A stretch of 60,763 bases of DNA from an uncultured Flavobacteriaceae bacterium. GTDB lineage: Bacteria > Bacteroidota > Bacteroidia > Flavobacteriales > Flavobacteriaceae. The notes under the pieces were generated by a model. It worked only from the letters and a program-made list of their open reading frames with translations, did not search any database and was not told the origin of the DNA. A program made the position numbers and the translations under genes. The stretch's first letter is position 1. Each line of letters starts with the position of its first letter. Positions 27,410-35,711 of this stretch are shown here, in pieces. The stretch is from NCBI GenBank assembly GCA_947498845.1, contig CANMLX010000028.1:1-60763 (forward strand), written 5' to 3'.

Positions 27410-29702
27410 TCTGGTGTTTAAATTACATGGATGTGGCTATTATCCAAATGGAGAATATATACGCTTTTGTTTTACACATTCATCAGATTTAAATATGCCT
27501 GAATTTTCAGAATTTGATTATTCTGTGCATAATTTTTACTCTAGTGATAGGGTTGAATATAGTGCAAATGTCGAATTATGGTTTCAGTATTGTAATAAAA
27601 ATATACCTAAAAGCGTGATAGAAGAAGCCATATATAAAATACCCTCTTATGAATTAGAGAATAGAGCGTCTACAAATAGTATGGTTCAATACTTATATAG
27701 ACAGAATGACATTGAAACCATTGCATATTTAAAATTTGCAAAAAACTGTGAATCGTTTAATCAAAAATATGAAGATCCCTGGGAGAGAAATGAGCAAAGT
27801 GGTATTGAGATACGTAAAAAAATAATTCAAAAAGCAGCGAAAAAAATTGAAGAAACTCATATTGAAAATTTAAGAAGACGCTATGCTTTTTTAGCGATTC
27901 GTTTGTCTTATTATAATAAAAATGAAAAAGAAATAGCGCACTTATTTGATAAGTATATTAAAAATACCGATCTCGATATTATCTATTATTGGAGCTTATA
28001 CTTTAGAACCAAAGTAGAAAAAAACAATGCTTTACGAAGTTATTACGCAGCTCAGGTTTTTGCTAATTCGGCAGAAAAACGATTTACTATTTTTCGAAAT
28101 TTCGATTTTAAACTGCCTGAAAGCTCCATTTTAAAATACGCTAAAAACAATACAGAAAAAGCAACTATTTATGCTTTAAAAGGCATAAAAACACATGGAA
28201 AAGGCTTAAATTATCTACAAAAAATGGCTCAGTTAGATCCCGAAAATAAACTACTCCCCTTTTTAATTTTAAGAGAAGTAAACAAATTAGAGGACTGGAT
28301 ATTAACGCCTTATTTTTCCTTATTCGATCCTGCTTTAAGTGAACATTCTAAAGAATGGTATTATTACTCAGAGAAGGATGACTTTTCGTATGTAGCAATT
28401 CAAGGAAGAATTAAAAAAGATAGAGTATATGCTAAAAAAGTATTATCGTTTGTACAAACATTACCAAAATCAATTCAAGAAAAAACAGTATTCAATATAT
28501 TAGAAATACAACTGCAATATTTAACTCAAAATTACAATGAAGCCTTACAAAAAATAGCCTTTCTAAAAAACAAGACGCCTATTAAAAAAGAAATTTATAA
28601 CCAGTTAGAACGAACAGAAGCTCTATGTACAGTTGCATTACAAGAAGAAGCTCAGCTTACAAACGAGATTAAAAAAGTTATTTTAAAAAATAAAGAAAAT
28701 AAAAAATTTGTATTTGCTATTGCCAGAGAATTAGAATATAAAGGAAACACCGTAGAGGCACTACTTTTATACGCTGCCTTGGAAAAGCAGTATAAAGATT
28801 ATCGTTATTCGGAGGTGTCATGGAAATCTAAAAGAAACAAAAAAAATTCATACGTTGATTATTTTGATAGTTATTTTGAGTACATTAATGTAATGTATTC
28901 TGTAGATGAAGTAAAGCATATAATTGCCGATATTTTAGCCAATAAAAATAATACAGATGATTTTTCGGTATGGAAATACAACTTGATACAAAAAGATATT
29001 CCGAAGCTATATGATTTAGCAGGCACCATGTATATTAGAAAAAACAAACTTGAAAGTGCTCTTAGTTATTTTAATAAAATAGATGATACATATTGGGATA
29101 CTACAAAATATTTATGGGGTAAAATAGATGAAAACGGAAATAGAGATTATCAAAATCCGTTTTATAAATTAAATTATACATATAGGTTTATTGAAGAAAA
29201 AGAAACATTTGAACTAAACAAAAAAACAGTTACTGCAAAATTAATTGAGTATCTGGAAAAGGCAGAAAGCGTAGACAATAAAGATTACTATTATTTTTTA
29301 GTTGCCAATTGTTATTATAATATGACGATTTATGGAAACTCATGGATGATGCGTAGGTTTGGCGTTTCTGCTTACGACACAGACCCATACCCTGAAGATG
29401 AAGATGAATTTAGAAAAGGAACTTTAGCTAAAAAATATTATACCTTAGCTTATGAAAATGCAACGAATGATAAATTTAGAGTGCTTTGTTTAAAAATGAT
29501 TGGTAAATGTGAGTATTTTGAAAAGGTTGATAACAGCAATCGTTCTAAAACCTATTTATCCGATCAAGAAAGCAATTTATTGTTTGAAGCTAATTCTACT
29601 TACATAAGGCTTAAAAACATGAATCAAGAATATTATGAAAATTTAACTAGTGGTAATTGCGCTTGGTTTCAAAATTATTTTAAACCGAGCTCTGAAGACT
29701 AA
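27369..29702 (+). CDS. Large exported uncharacterised protein, TPR-like helical repeats
   Basis: A 777-aa protein with a signal peptide; the Cys in KLHGCGYYPNGEY may be a lipobox. An N-terminal Cys-containing region (GCGYYPNGEYIRFCF ... WFQYCNKN) is followed by a long run of helical pairs that look like tetratricopeptide or Sel1-type repeats (for example TEALCTVALQEEAQLTN, GNTVEALLLYAALEKQY, SALSYFNKIDDTYWDTTKY, LAKKYYTLAYENATN). It starts inside the end of the upstream lipoprotein gene, indicating translational coupling. Together they suggest an envelope-localised pair, one enzyme-like and one scaffold-like. I do not recognise the family. Confidence 0.75.
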   Translation: MKKSLIYILLLASNLVFKLHGCGYYPNGEYIRFCFTHSSDLNMPEFSEFDYSVHNFYSSDRVEYSANVELWFQYCNKNIPKSVIEEAIYKIPSYELENRASTNSMVQYLYRQNDIETIAYLKFAKNCESFNQKYEDPWERNEQSGIEIRKKIIQKAAKKIEETHIENLRRRYAFLAIRLSYYNKNEKEIAHLFDKYIKNTDLDIIYYWSLYFRTKVEKNNALRSYYAAQVFANSAEKRFTIFRNFDFKLPESSILKYAKNNTEKATIYALKGIKTHGKGLNYLQKMAQLDPENKLLPFLILREVNKLEDWILTPYFSLFDPALSEHSKEWYYYSEKDDFSYVAIQGRIKKDRVYAKKVLSFVQTLPKSIQEKTVFNILEIQLQYLTQNYNEALQKIAFLKNKTPIKKEIYNQLERTEALCTVALQEEAQLTNEIKKVILKNKENKKFVFAIARELEYKGNTVEALLLYAALEKQYKDYRYSEVSWKSKRNKKNSYVDYFDSYFEYINVMYSVDEVKHIIADILANKNNTDDFSVWKYNLIQKDIPKLYDLAGTMYIRKNKLESALSYFNKIDDTYWDTTKYLWGKIDENGNRDYQNPFYKLNYTYRFIEEKETFELNKKTVTAKLIEYLEKAESVDNKDYYYFLVANCYYNMTIYGNSWMMRRFGVSAYDTDPYPEDEDEFRKGTLAKKYYTLAYENATNDKFRVLCLKMIGKCEYFEKVDNSNRSKTYLSDQESNLLFEANSTYIRLKNMNQEYYENLTSGNCAWFQNYFKPSSED

Positions 29703-29796
29703 TACTAAAATGGATTTTTTCATGTTATGAATAATTTGATACAAAACAATAAATATACCAAAATAAACGATGCTTTGCTCTACTCTAAAGATGATA

Positions 29797-30957
29797 TTAC
29801 CCCCTAAATAAAAAGAAATCGTCTTTCATATGTTCGATTTGAGCATCTTCATTGGTAATAATGTAATTTATGGCTTGCGAGGTGAAATCATCTCCTTTTT
29901 TAGTTAGAGATACAATGTTCTTTTCAATGGAAATCATATTGTTTTTAAGTGCCAGTTCTAATACCGATTTAGAGCGTACTTTATGCCAGTTTATATGTTC
30001 GTTAAGATGGTTTACATGGCGCTCACTTTTCTCCTTATGGTTTTTTAAATGTAATAAAAAGGTGAGTAAAGACACTTCTGTACGTTGTTGTCTTTCCCTA
30101 TGTAAAACGGCAATAATACCTTTGCTGGGAGCAAATAAATAGACCACTAAAAATAGCACTCCTAATACTGTGGTTATCGATCCAGATATTGAAGCATCCA
30201 ATATATGTGCCAACCAGTATCCAGCTATAGCACTAAAAACGCCAAAACAAATGGCATAAGCCAACATGCGTTTTAGGTTATTGGTTAATAAATAGGCAGT
30301 GGCTGCAGGTGCAATCATTAAAGCAACCACTAAAATAGCGCCAACAGCATCAAAAGCACCAACTGTGGTTATCGATGACACTGTCATTAATCCATAATGA
30401 ATCACAGCTGGTGAAAACCCTAAGGATGCGGCTAAACCAGCATCAAAAGTGCTTACTTTTAATTCTTTAAAAAAGGCAAATAACAACCCTATGGTTATCA
30501 TTAAGATGCTTCCAATAAGCCATAATGCTTTTGGGCCAACATCAATACCTCCAATTATTAAACGATCAAAAGGTGTAAAAGCTAATTCTCCTAGCAAAAC
30601 AGCATCTACATCCAAATGAATGTCATTGGCATTTTTTGCAATTAGTATCACTCCTATACTAAATAAAGCAGGGAAAACTAGTCCTATGGCGGTATCTTCT
30701 TTCACTAACCCTGTTTTTTGAATATATTCTACCAGAACAACGGTAATTATACCTGTTAGAGCTGCTAATAATATGAGTATAGGTGAATTTAAATCATGCG
30801 TGATAAAAAACCCAATAACGATACCGGGCAATATAGAATGGCTTATAGCATCGCTAATCATCGCCATTTTTCTAAGTACTAAAAATGTACCTGGAATAGC
30901 ACATGCTATGGCAACCAAACTGGCTATAAGTTGTATTTCTATTTGTGCATTATTCAT
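29797..30957 (-). CDS. Metal ABC transporter permease (ZnuB/TroD family) with C-terminal winged-helix-like extension
   Basis: 386 aa with about eight membrane helices over the first 285 residues, including the family core ISDAISHSILPGIVIGFF and VGAILVVALMIAPAATAYLL. It imports Zn, Mn or Fe together with the ATPase and binding protein encoded upstream. Residues about 290-386 are soluble and helical (ERHVNHLNEHINWHKVRSKS, then NNMISIEKNIVSLTKKGDDF), resembling a DtxR-type winged helix. Its ATG overlaps the stop of the other permease by 8 bp (ATGAATAA), a translational-coupling arrangement. It is the last gene of the operon; a convergent pair of stops follows. Confidence 0.92.
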   Translation of the reverse strand: MNNAQIEIQLIASLVAIACAIPGTFLVLRKMAMISDAISHSILPGIVIGFFITHDLNSPILILLAALTGIITVVLVEYIQKTGLVKEDTAIGLVFPALFSIGVILIAKNANDIHLDVDAVLLGELAFTPFDRLIIGGIDVGPKALWLIGSILMITIGLLFAFFKELKVSTFDAGLAASLGFSPAVIHYGLMTVSSITTVGAFDAVGAILVVALMIAPAATAYLLTNNLKRMLAYAICFGVFSAIAGYWLAHILDASISGSITTVLGVLFLVVYLFAPSKGIIAVLHRERQQRTEVSLLTFLLHLKNHKEKSERHVNHLNEHINWHKVRSKSVLELALKNNMISIEKNIVSLTKKGDDFTSQAINYIITNEDAQIEHMKDDFFLFRG

Positions 30958-32080
30958 TGTCTCCAGTTGTTTGTTGGTTGTATAGATTAGAAGCTGTTTT
31001 AAAGCCTTCTTCTGTCATATACCACATATTACCATCAAGTTTCACATAATTTTTATGTACTAATTTTTGAAGCGTCCCTTTTGTAAATCCTTGAAAGTTA
31101 TTTAGAATTTTAATGGCGTGTGGATGTGTAATGTCTTCATGTGTCTCTGCGATGTTATACATAAAGGCCAAGGTTTTATGCAGCTCTAAATCACGACGGT
31201 TTTTTATAAATCTAATTTGTTTAAATAATAGACCTCTACTTGGTGAAAACACAAAAGACAAGAGCACAAATATGCTAGCAACGATTACAATTACGGGACC
31301 AGTAGATAAATTATTTTGAGTAGCACTAATTGCTGTACCAAATACCCCCGAAAACGCTCCAAATATAGCAGCCAAAATTACCATAACCCCTAAACTATTG
31401 GTCCATTGTCGTGCAGCAGCTGCAGGTGCTAATAACATCGCACTCATTAACACTACACCTACTGTTTGCAACCCTAGAACAATGGCTAAAACAATAAATG
31501 AGGTAATTAAAATATCTATTGTTTTTGTATTAAACCCTAATGTTTTTGTATAATCTGCATCAAACAACAAGATTTTAAATTCTTTCCAAAATAGTAGTAA
31601 TACTAACAAACAAATGCCTGTAACAATAGCCATTAACCAAACATCACGTTCTACTAAAGTAGCAGCTTGACCAAATAGATATTTGTCTAAACCTGCTTGA
31701 TTTGCATTGGGTTGCTTTTGAATATAGGTTAGAAGAAGCATCCCAAACCCAAAAAACAGAGACAAGATAAGTCCTAAAGCAGTATCTGACTTTAAGTGGG
31801 TTTTAGTGATGATTCCTCTAATCCAAAACGTTCCTATAAGCCCACTTACTAGAGCCCCTAGAAGTAATGTATTACTATCTTTAGCTCCAGTAATTAAAAA
31901 TGCAATGGCTATTCCTGGTAAAGCAGCATGCGAAATAGCATCACCTAAAAGGCTTTGCTTTCGTAAAACTGCAAAACTCCCTAACATACCGGTTATTGCA
32001 CCTAAAATTGCTGTACCCAATGTTATGGTTCTAAGGGTGTAGTCTGTAAAGACAAGTTCTATGTATTCTTTAATATCTAT
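30950..32080 (-). CDS. Metal ABC transporter permease (ZnuB/TroC family), probable non-ATG start
   Basis: 376 aa if read from the ATA at 32080. Multi-spanning permease with LRKQSLLGDAISHAALPGI and VGVVLMSAMLLAPAAAARQW, followed by a soluble tail resembling a winged helix (HPHAIKILNNFQGFTKGTLQ, YVKLDGNMWYMTEEGF). The only usual start codon in frame near the 5' end is TTG at 32020, but in-frame sequence upstream of it reads DIKEYIELVFTDYTLRTIT, which looks like the conserved family N-terminus. The frame is open to a TAA just above, leaving ATA (32080-32078), ATC or ATT as initiation codons. ATA overlaps the TAG stop of the preceding gene, the position where an ATG would be expected. Either a rare start or a mutated one. 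Confidence 0.85.
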   Translation of the reverse strand: MDIKEYIELVFTDYTLRTITLGTAILGAITGMLGSFAVLRKQSLLGDAISHAALPGIAIAFLITGAKDSNTLLLGALVSGLIGTFWIRGIITKTHLKSDTALGLILSLFFGFGMLLLTYIQKQPNANQAGLDKYLFGQAATLVERDVWLMAIVTGICLLVLLLFWKEFKILLFDADYTKTLGFNTKTIDILITSFIVLAIVLGLQTVGVVLMSAMLLAPAAAARQWTNSLGVMVILAAIFGAFSGVFGTAISATQNNLSTGPVIVIVASIFVLLSFVFSPSRGLLFKQIRFIKNRRDLELHKTLAFMYNIAETHEDITHPHAIKILNNFQGFTKGTLQKLVHKNYVKLDGNMWYMTEEGFKTASNLYNQQTTGDNE

Positions 32081-33693
32081 GATTCTTTATTTATACCTAT
32101 TGGAATTATTGATGATTTTGTATGATAATTACCTTTTTTCCAAAACCTGAGAAGAAAATCTAAATCCTCTAAATAACTTTTATATGGTTCATTTTTAAAA
32201 AAAGTCAATTTATCTTTATACGTACTTACAAAGTATAAAATTAATTCTTTAGAATAAGTAGGAGATAGTAGTAGATGCATAATATCATCATAACTCTCCT
32301 CGGTAAAGAATGGGTTATTTATATCAGGAAAGGCATTAATAATATCAAAATAGAACTCTAAACCACTTTTGGGGTTAAAAAAGACAATAACAGGTTCATC
32401 AGAGTCGAAATCTTCAAAATTAGGATCGTTTCCAAAATAGCCATCGTCTAAAGTTCTCTGTTTGACCTCTTTTTTTTCTATATCTGATAAACCTAGACTT
32501 TGGTTATAAAATTCAAAGTATTTCGATGAAAAAGATGCAATAGTATTGGCTTTCAAAAAGGCTATAGGACTATTATTAAATGCTAAAAATACTTTTTCTT
32601 TTTTCTTTAAAATATCATTTATTTCAGAAGTGTTGTATAAAGAGCTCACATCCAACCTTGCTTGGTTAGAGTTTTTAAGGTCTAAAATGAGATCAGCATC
32701 AAAATCAGAAGTACTAAAATTTCCTGAAAACCACCATTCATTATTCCATTTTACAAGTCCAATATAAATAATATCGTCTTCAGATAAATTTTCATAATAA
32801 TCAAAAGATTTTTTAGTGACATTAAATTCGATATTTGAAGCTATGTGTTTTAAAATAATATCATTCTCATTTTGATTTACATAAAAAAAACTACCAGTAA
32901 TTTTATCTGAAATTGCATTAATACTATGATATTCTGGATGCTCCTTTCCTAAAATACTTTTAGCCCAATCTTTCGCCTTTAAAGATAATAAGGTACTCGA
33001 TCGGTTAAAGGTATATTCTTCGGTGATTTCGCGCAAAAGACTTGGGATACTCTCTGGGTTCTCTTCCTCATATTCTTCAATAGTATCTAAAATATCATTA
33101 TCAAAGTCAAACTTTATATCTGTATTGAACAAATAAGATTCGAAGTATACAAGCTGTAAATAGGATCTGGTTGTATAATAATCAATGTTTTTGTTATTTA
33201 GCGTGTATAATTTTTTTAGTCTTTTATTTTCTGGAGCATACTCATAAGCTTCGTCGAATACCTTCATTGATGTGGTAGCAATATTTAGGATAAAATTGTT
33301 GTAAGGACTAAAGAATTTGTTCTCTTGGGTGGTATTCAAAAAATACCAGGTTAAAAATGCTACATCATCAAAGTTGATTTCTTCATCAAAATAATCAACT
33401 TTAATAGGATAAAAAGGTAGGTTCTTATCATAAAGCTCTTTATACATGACTTTAAATGCTCTCCAGATATTGATTTGAGAAATAACATCTTCGAAGTACG
33501 ATGTTAAAAAGCAACAAAAGAGAAATAGATCGTCTTTCGATAGGTATTGAGAAAGAATAGTTTTTGATGAAGGTATTAAATTTGAATATACTTGATTTGC
33601 TATCTTAAGATAATATAAATCCGTGTTGCCATTATATCCCTGAGGCTTTAATGCCAACCAATGCTTTATATAAATTCTATCTTTTGATTTCAT
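32077..33693 (-). CDS. Conserved uncharacterised protein lying inside the metal ABC operon (DUF3843-like)
   Basis: 538 aa, soluble, no signal peptide. The opening RIYIKHWLALKPQGYNGNTD and YYLKIANQVY resembles DUF3843 proteins of Bacteroidota as I remember them; this needs confirmation. The rest is acidic and aromatic-rich with no recognised catalytic motif. It lies between the ATPase gene (REP-like repeat and about 95 bp between them) and the first permease gene, whose start overlaps its stop. This is an unusual place for an unrelated gene, and it must be co-transcribed with the permeases. It may be a passenger inserted into an ancestral ABC operon or a cytosolic accessory factor; nothing in the sequence decides this. 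Confidence 0.72.
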   Translation of the reverse strand: MKSKDRIYIKHWLALKPQGYNGNTDLYYLKIANQVYSNLIPSSKTILSQYLSKDDLFLFCCFLTSYFEDVISQINIWRAFKVMYKELYDKNLPFYPIKVDYFDEEINFDDVAFLTWYFLNTTQENKFFSPYNNFILNIATTSMKVFDEAYEYAPENKRLKKLYTLNNKNIDYYTTRSYLQLVYFESYLFNTDIKFDFDNDILDTIEEYEEENPESIPSLLREITEEYTFNRSSTLLSLKAKDWAKSILGKEHPEYHSINAISDKITGSFFYVNQNENDIILKHIASNIEFNVTKKSFDYYENLSEDDIIYIGLVKWNNEWWFSGNFSTSDFDADLILDLKNSNQARLDVSSLYNTSEINDILKKKEKVFLAFNNSPIAFLKANTIASFSSKYFEFYNQSLGLSDIEKKEVKQRTLDDGYFGNDPNFEDFDSDEPVIVFFNPKSGLEFYFDIINAFPDINNPFFTEESYDDIMHLLLSPTYSKELILYFVSTYKDKLTFFKNEPYKSYLEDLDFLLRFWKKGNYHTKSSIIPIGINKES

Positions 33694-33760
33694 TATCTTT
33701 CATTTGTTTAATAATTATGTTGTAAGCGCATTACTTAAAATCTAGAAGATAAGTTTTGAG

Positions 33761-33789
33761 TTCCCCCTTTGGGGGTTAGGGGGCTTTTC
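33761..33789. repeat. Dispersed stem-loop repeat (REP-like), diverged copy 3
   Basis: CCCCC-TTT-GGGGG with a flanking ttagggggctttt arm, lying between the DUF gene and the end of the ATPase gene. Same layout as the copies at 4488-4517 and 34653-34682, but with a shorter stem and all-C/G arm. Confidence 0.7.
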
Positions 33790-34526
33790 TACTCCTGTAT
33801 ACTCACCTTATAGTTAATACCATAGGTTTTGGTTAAATTATCATCGTTAAAAATATCTTTAACTGGTCCTGTTGCTATTTTTTTCACGTTTAAAAACGTT
33901 ACCCAATCAAAATACTCAGGAACGGTCTGTAAATCGTGATGTACTACGATAACTGTTTTACCTGCTTTACGTAATTCTTTTAAAATATTGATTATGGCTA
34001 TTTCGGTAGTGGCATCTACACCTTGAAAAGGCTCGTCCATAAAATAGATGGAGGCATTTTGCACTAAAGCACGCGCTAAGAAAATACGTTGTTGTTGCCC
34101 ACCAGATAACTGGCTTATTTGTCGGTTCTTGAAAGGCAGCATCCCTACTTTTTCTAAAGCTTCCAAGGCCGCTTTTTTTTGTTTTAATCCTGGGCGTTTT
34201 ATCCATCCTAAGCTTCCGTAAGTTCCCATTTTTACAACATCTAAAGCAGTCGTTGGAAAATCCCAATCTACACTTCCTTTTTGTGGCACATAAGCTACTA
34301 ACGAACGTTGGTCTTCATAGGGTTTTCCATAAATAGAAACACTTCCAGCAATAGGCTTTAATATCCCTAAAATAGATTTTATAAGCGTTGATTTTCCTGC
34401 GCCATTGGGCCCTACAATAGCCATAAGCACACCTTCTGGGATTTCTAAATCAATGTCCCAGAGTACGGGTTTGTAGTTATATGCTACGGTAAGGTCGTCT
34501 ACTTTTACGGCAATCTTATTTTTCAT
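33789..34526 (-). CDS. Metal ABC transporter ATP-binding protein (ZnuC/MntA family)
   Basis: A 245-aa ABC ATPase. Walker A is GPNGAGKST near residues 38-46, the Q-loop is in [15 protein letters not shown], the signature is [15 protein letters not shown], Walker B is [12 protein letters not shown], and the switch His is in VIVVHHDL. The segment [12 protein letters not shown] is characteristic of the zinc/manganese/iron (FecCD-unrelated) subgroup. It powers uptake through the two permeases at 29797-32080 and the lipoprotein at 34648-35583. Note that one gene of another family separates it from its permeases. The stop codon abuts a REP-like repeat. Confidence 0.95.
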   Translation of the reverse strand: MKNKIAVKVDDLTVAYNYKPVLWDIDLEIPEGVLMAIVGPNGAGKSTLIKSILGILKPIAGSVSIYGKPYEDQRSLVAYVPQKGSVDWDFPTTALDVVKMGTYGSLGWIKRPGLKQKKAALEALEKVGMLPFKNRQISQLSGGQQQRIFLARALVQNASIYFMDEPFQGVDATTEIAIINILKELRKAGKTVIVVHHDLQTVPEYFDWVTFLNVKKIATGPVKDIFNDDNLTKTYGINYKVSIQE

Positions 34527-34647
34527 TTTCTTTTGTTTATCCTGTTCATTTTACCTTCCTGCCTGACACAACGGGGATAAAAACGAATCAAAACCTACTT
34601 GTTAGCAGAAATGATATTTACTTCTAAACTCATTACACAAGAGTAAG

Positions 34648-35583
34648 TTATTCCTCCCCTTCGGGGAGGTTAGGAGGGGCTTTTAACGCATCAACAATTG
34701 TATTCACATTATGCTCGTACATGCCTATATAGGTACCTTTAAAAGTTCCTGCATCTCCAAGAGCATCAGAATATAAAGTGCCTCCAATATTCACCTCATG
34801 ATCTTTAGATTTTACTGCTGCCTGCAACGCTTCTATAGTACGTTTAGGTACCGAGCTTTCTACAAAAATGGCTTTTATATTTTTTTCTATGATAAATGCA
34901 GCTAACTTTTGTACATCTTGTACACCTGCTTCGGTTGCAGTAGATAGTCCTTGTAAGCCTACGACTTCAAAACCAAATGACCTTCCAAAATAATTAAAAG
35001 CATCGTGCGCTGTTACCAATATGCGTTGTTCTTTTGGAATAATTGCTATACTACTGTCTAATTCGTAGTTAAGCTTGTTAAGCCTCTGTATATAATTTGC
35101 ACCATTGGCTTCAAAAGCAGCTTTGTATTCAGGAGCAGCATTTGAAAGTGTTTTAACAACAAACTCTGTCACCTGCTTCCAATAATTTATATCAAACCAA
35201 ATATGTGGATCATAATTAGATGCAAAATAATCTGAGCCTATAAGCGTATTTTTATCGATAGCATCTGCAATAGCAACAGTTTTCTTATTTTTCATTTTTT
35301 CAAAAATCTCAACCAATTTACCTTCCAGATGCAGACCATTATAAAAAATAATATCGGCATTTGATAGTTTGGTTACATCTCCTTCGCTGGCTTTGTACAA
35401 ATGTGGATCTACACCACTACCCATTAGACCTTGTAGATTAATGTTATCTCCACCTATGTGCTTTACCAGATCGGTTATCATGGTTGTGGTGGTGACTACA
35501 TTTAATTTTGAAGTATCCTTTTTTTCGTTTTTGCAATTAAAAACCAAAAGGGCTAATAGTAAGACTAAAATTTTATTTTTCAT
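34648..35583 (-). CDS. Metal ABC transporter substrate-binding lipoprotein (ZnuA/TroA family)
   Basis: A 311-aa cluster A-I binding protein. Lipobox in ALLVFNCKNEK. Metal ligands expected from the family are visible: His in GSGVDPHLYKAS, His in YDPHIWFDI, His in LVTAHDAFNYFGR, and Asp in GGTLYSDALGDAG. These ligands fit Mn or Zn. The last ten residues (APPNLPEGEE) are coded by a REP-like stem-loop at 34653-34682, not by family sequence; homologs would end near TIVDAL. The protein should still fold since the tail lies beyond the domain. It sits between the TonB receptor and the ATPase of the same pathway. Confidence 0.93.
   Translation of the reverse strand: MKNKILVLLLALLVFNCKNEKKDTSKLNVVTTTTMITDLVKHIGGDNINLQGLMGSGVDPHLYKASEGDVTKLSNADIIFYNGLHLEGKLVEIFEKMKNKKTVAIADAIDKNTLIGSDYFASNYDPHIWFDINYWKQVTEFVVKTLSNAAPEYKAAFEANGANYIQRLNKLNYELDSSIAIIPKEQRILVTAHDAFNYFGRSFGFEVVGLQGLSTATEAGVQDVQKLAAFIIEKNIKAIFVESSVPKRTIEALQAAVKSKDHEVNIGGTLYSDALGDAGTFKGTYIGMYEHNVNTIVDALKAPPNLPEGEE
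34653..34682. repeat. Dispersed stem-loop repeat (REP-like), copy 2, inside a coding end
   Basis: CCTCCCC-TTC-GGGGAGG followed by ttaggaggggctt. The complement is identical to the dnaE-proximal copy over its length except for one loop base. It is read as the C-terminus of the metal-binding lipoprotein, with the stop codon just outside the stem. Confidence 0.9.
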
Positions 35584-35711
35584 CTGTTTAAAGTTTTTAC
35601 TTTCTGAATCTTCAAAAAATTTGAATACATTCAGGAACGCTCATAAATATTAATCATTCCTCTTTTTTAATTTGAAATAATGAAAATTCGTGTTCGTTTC
35701 ATGTTATAAAT

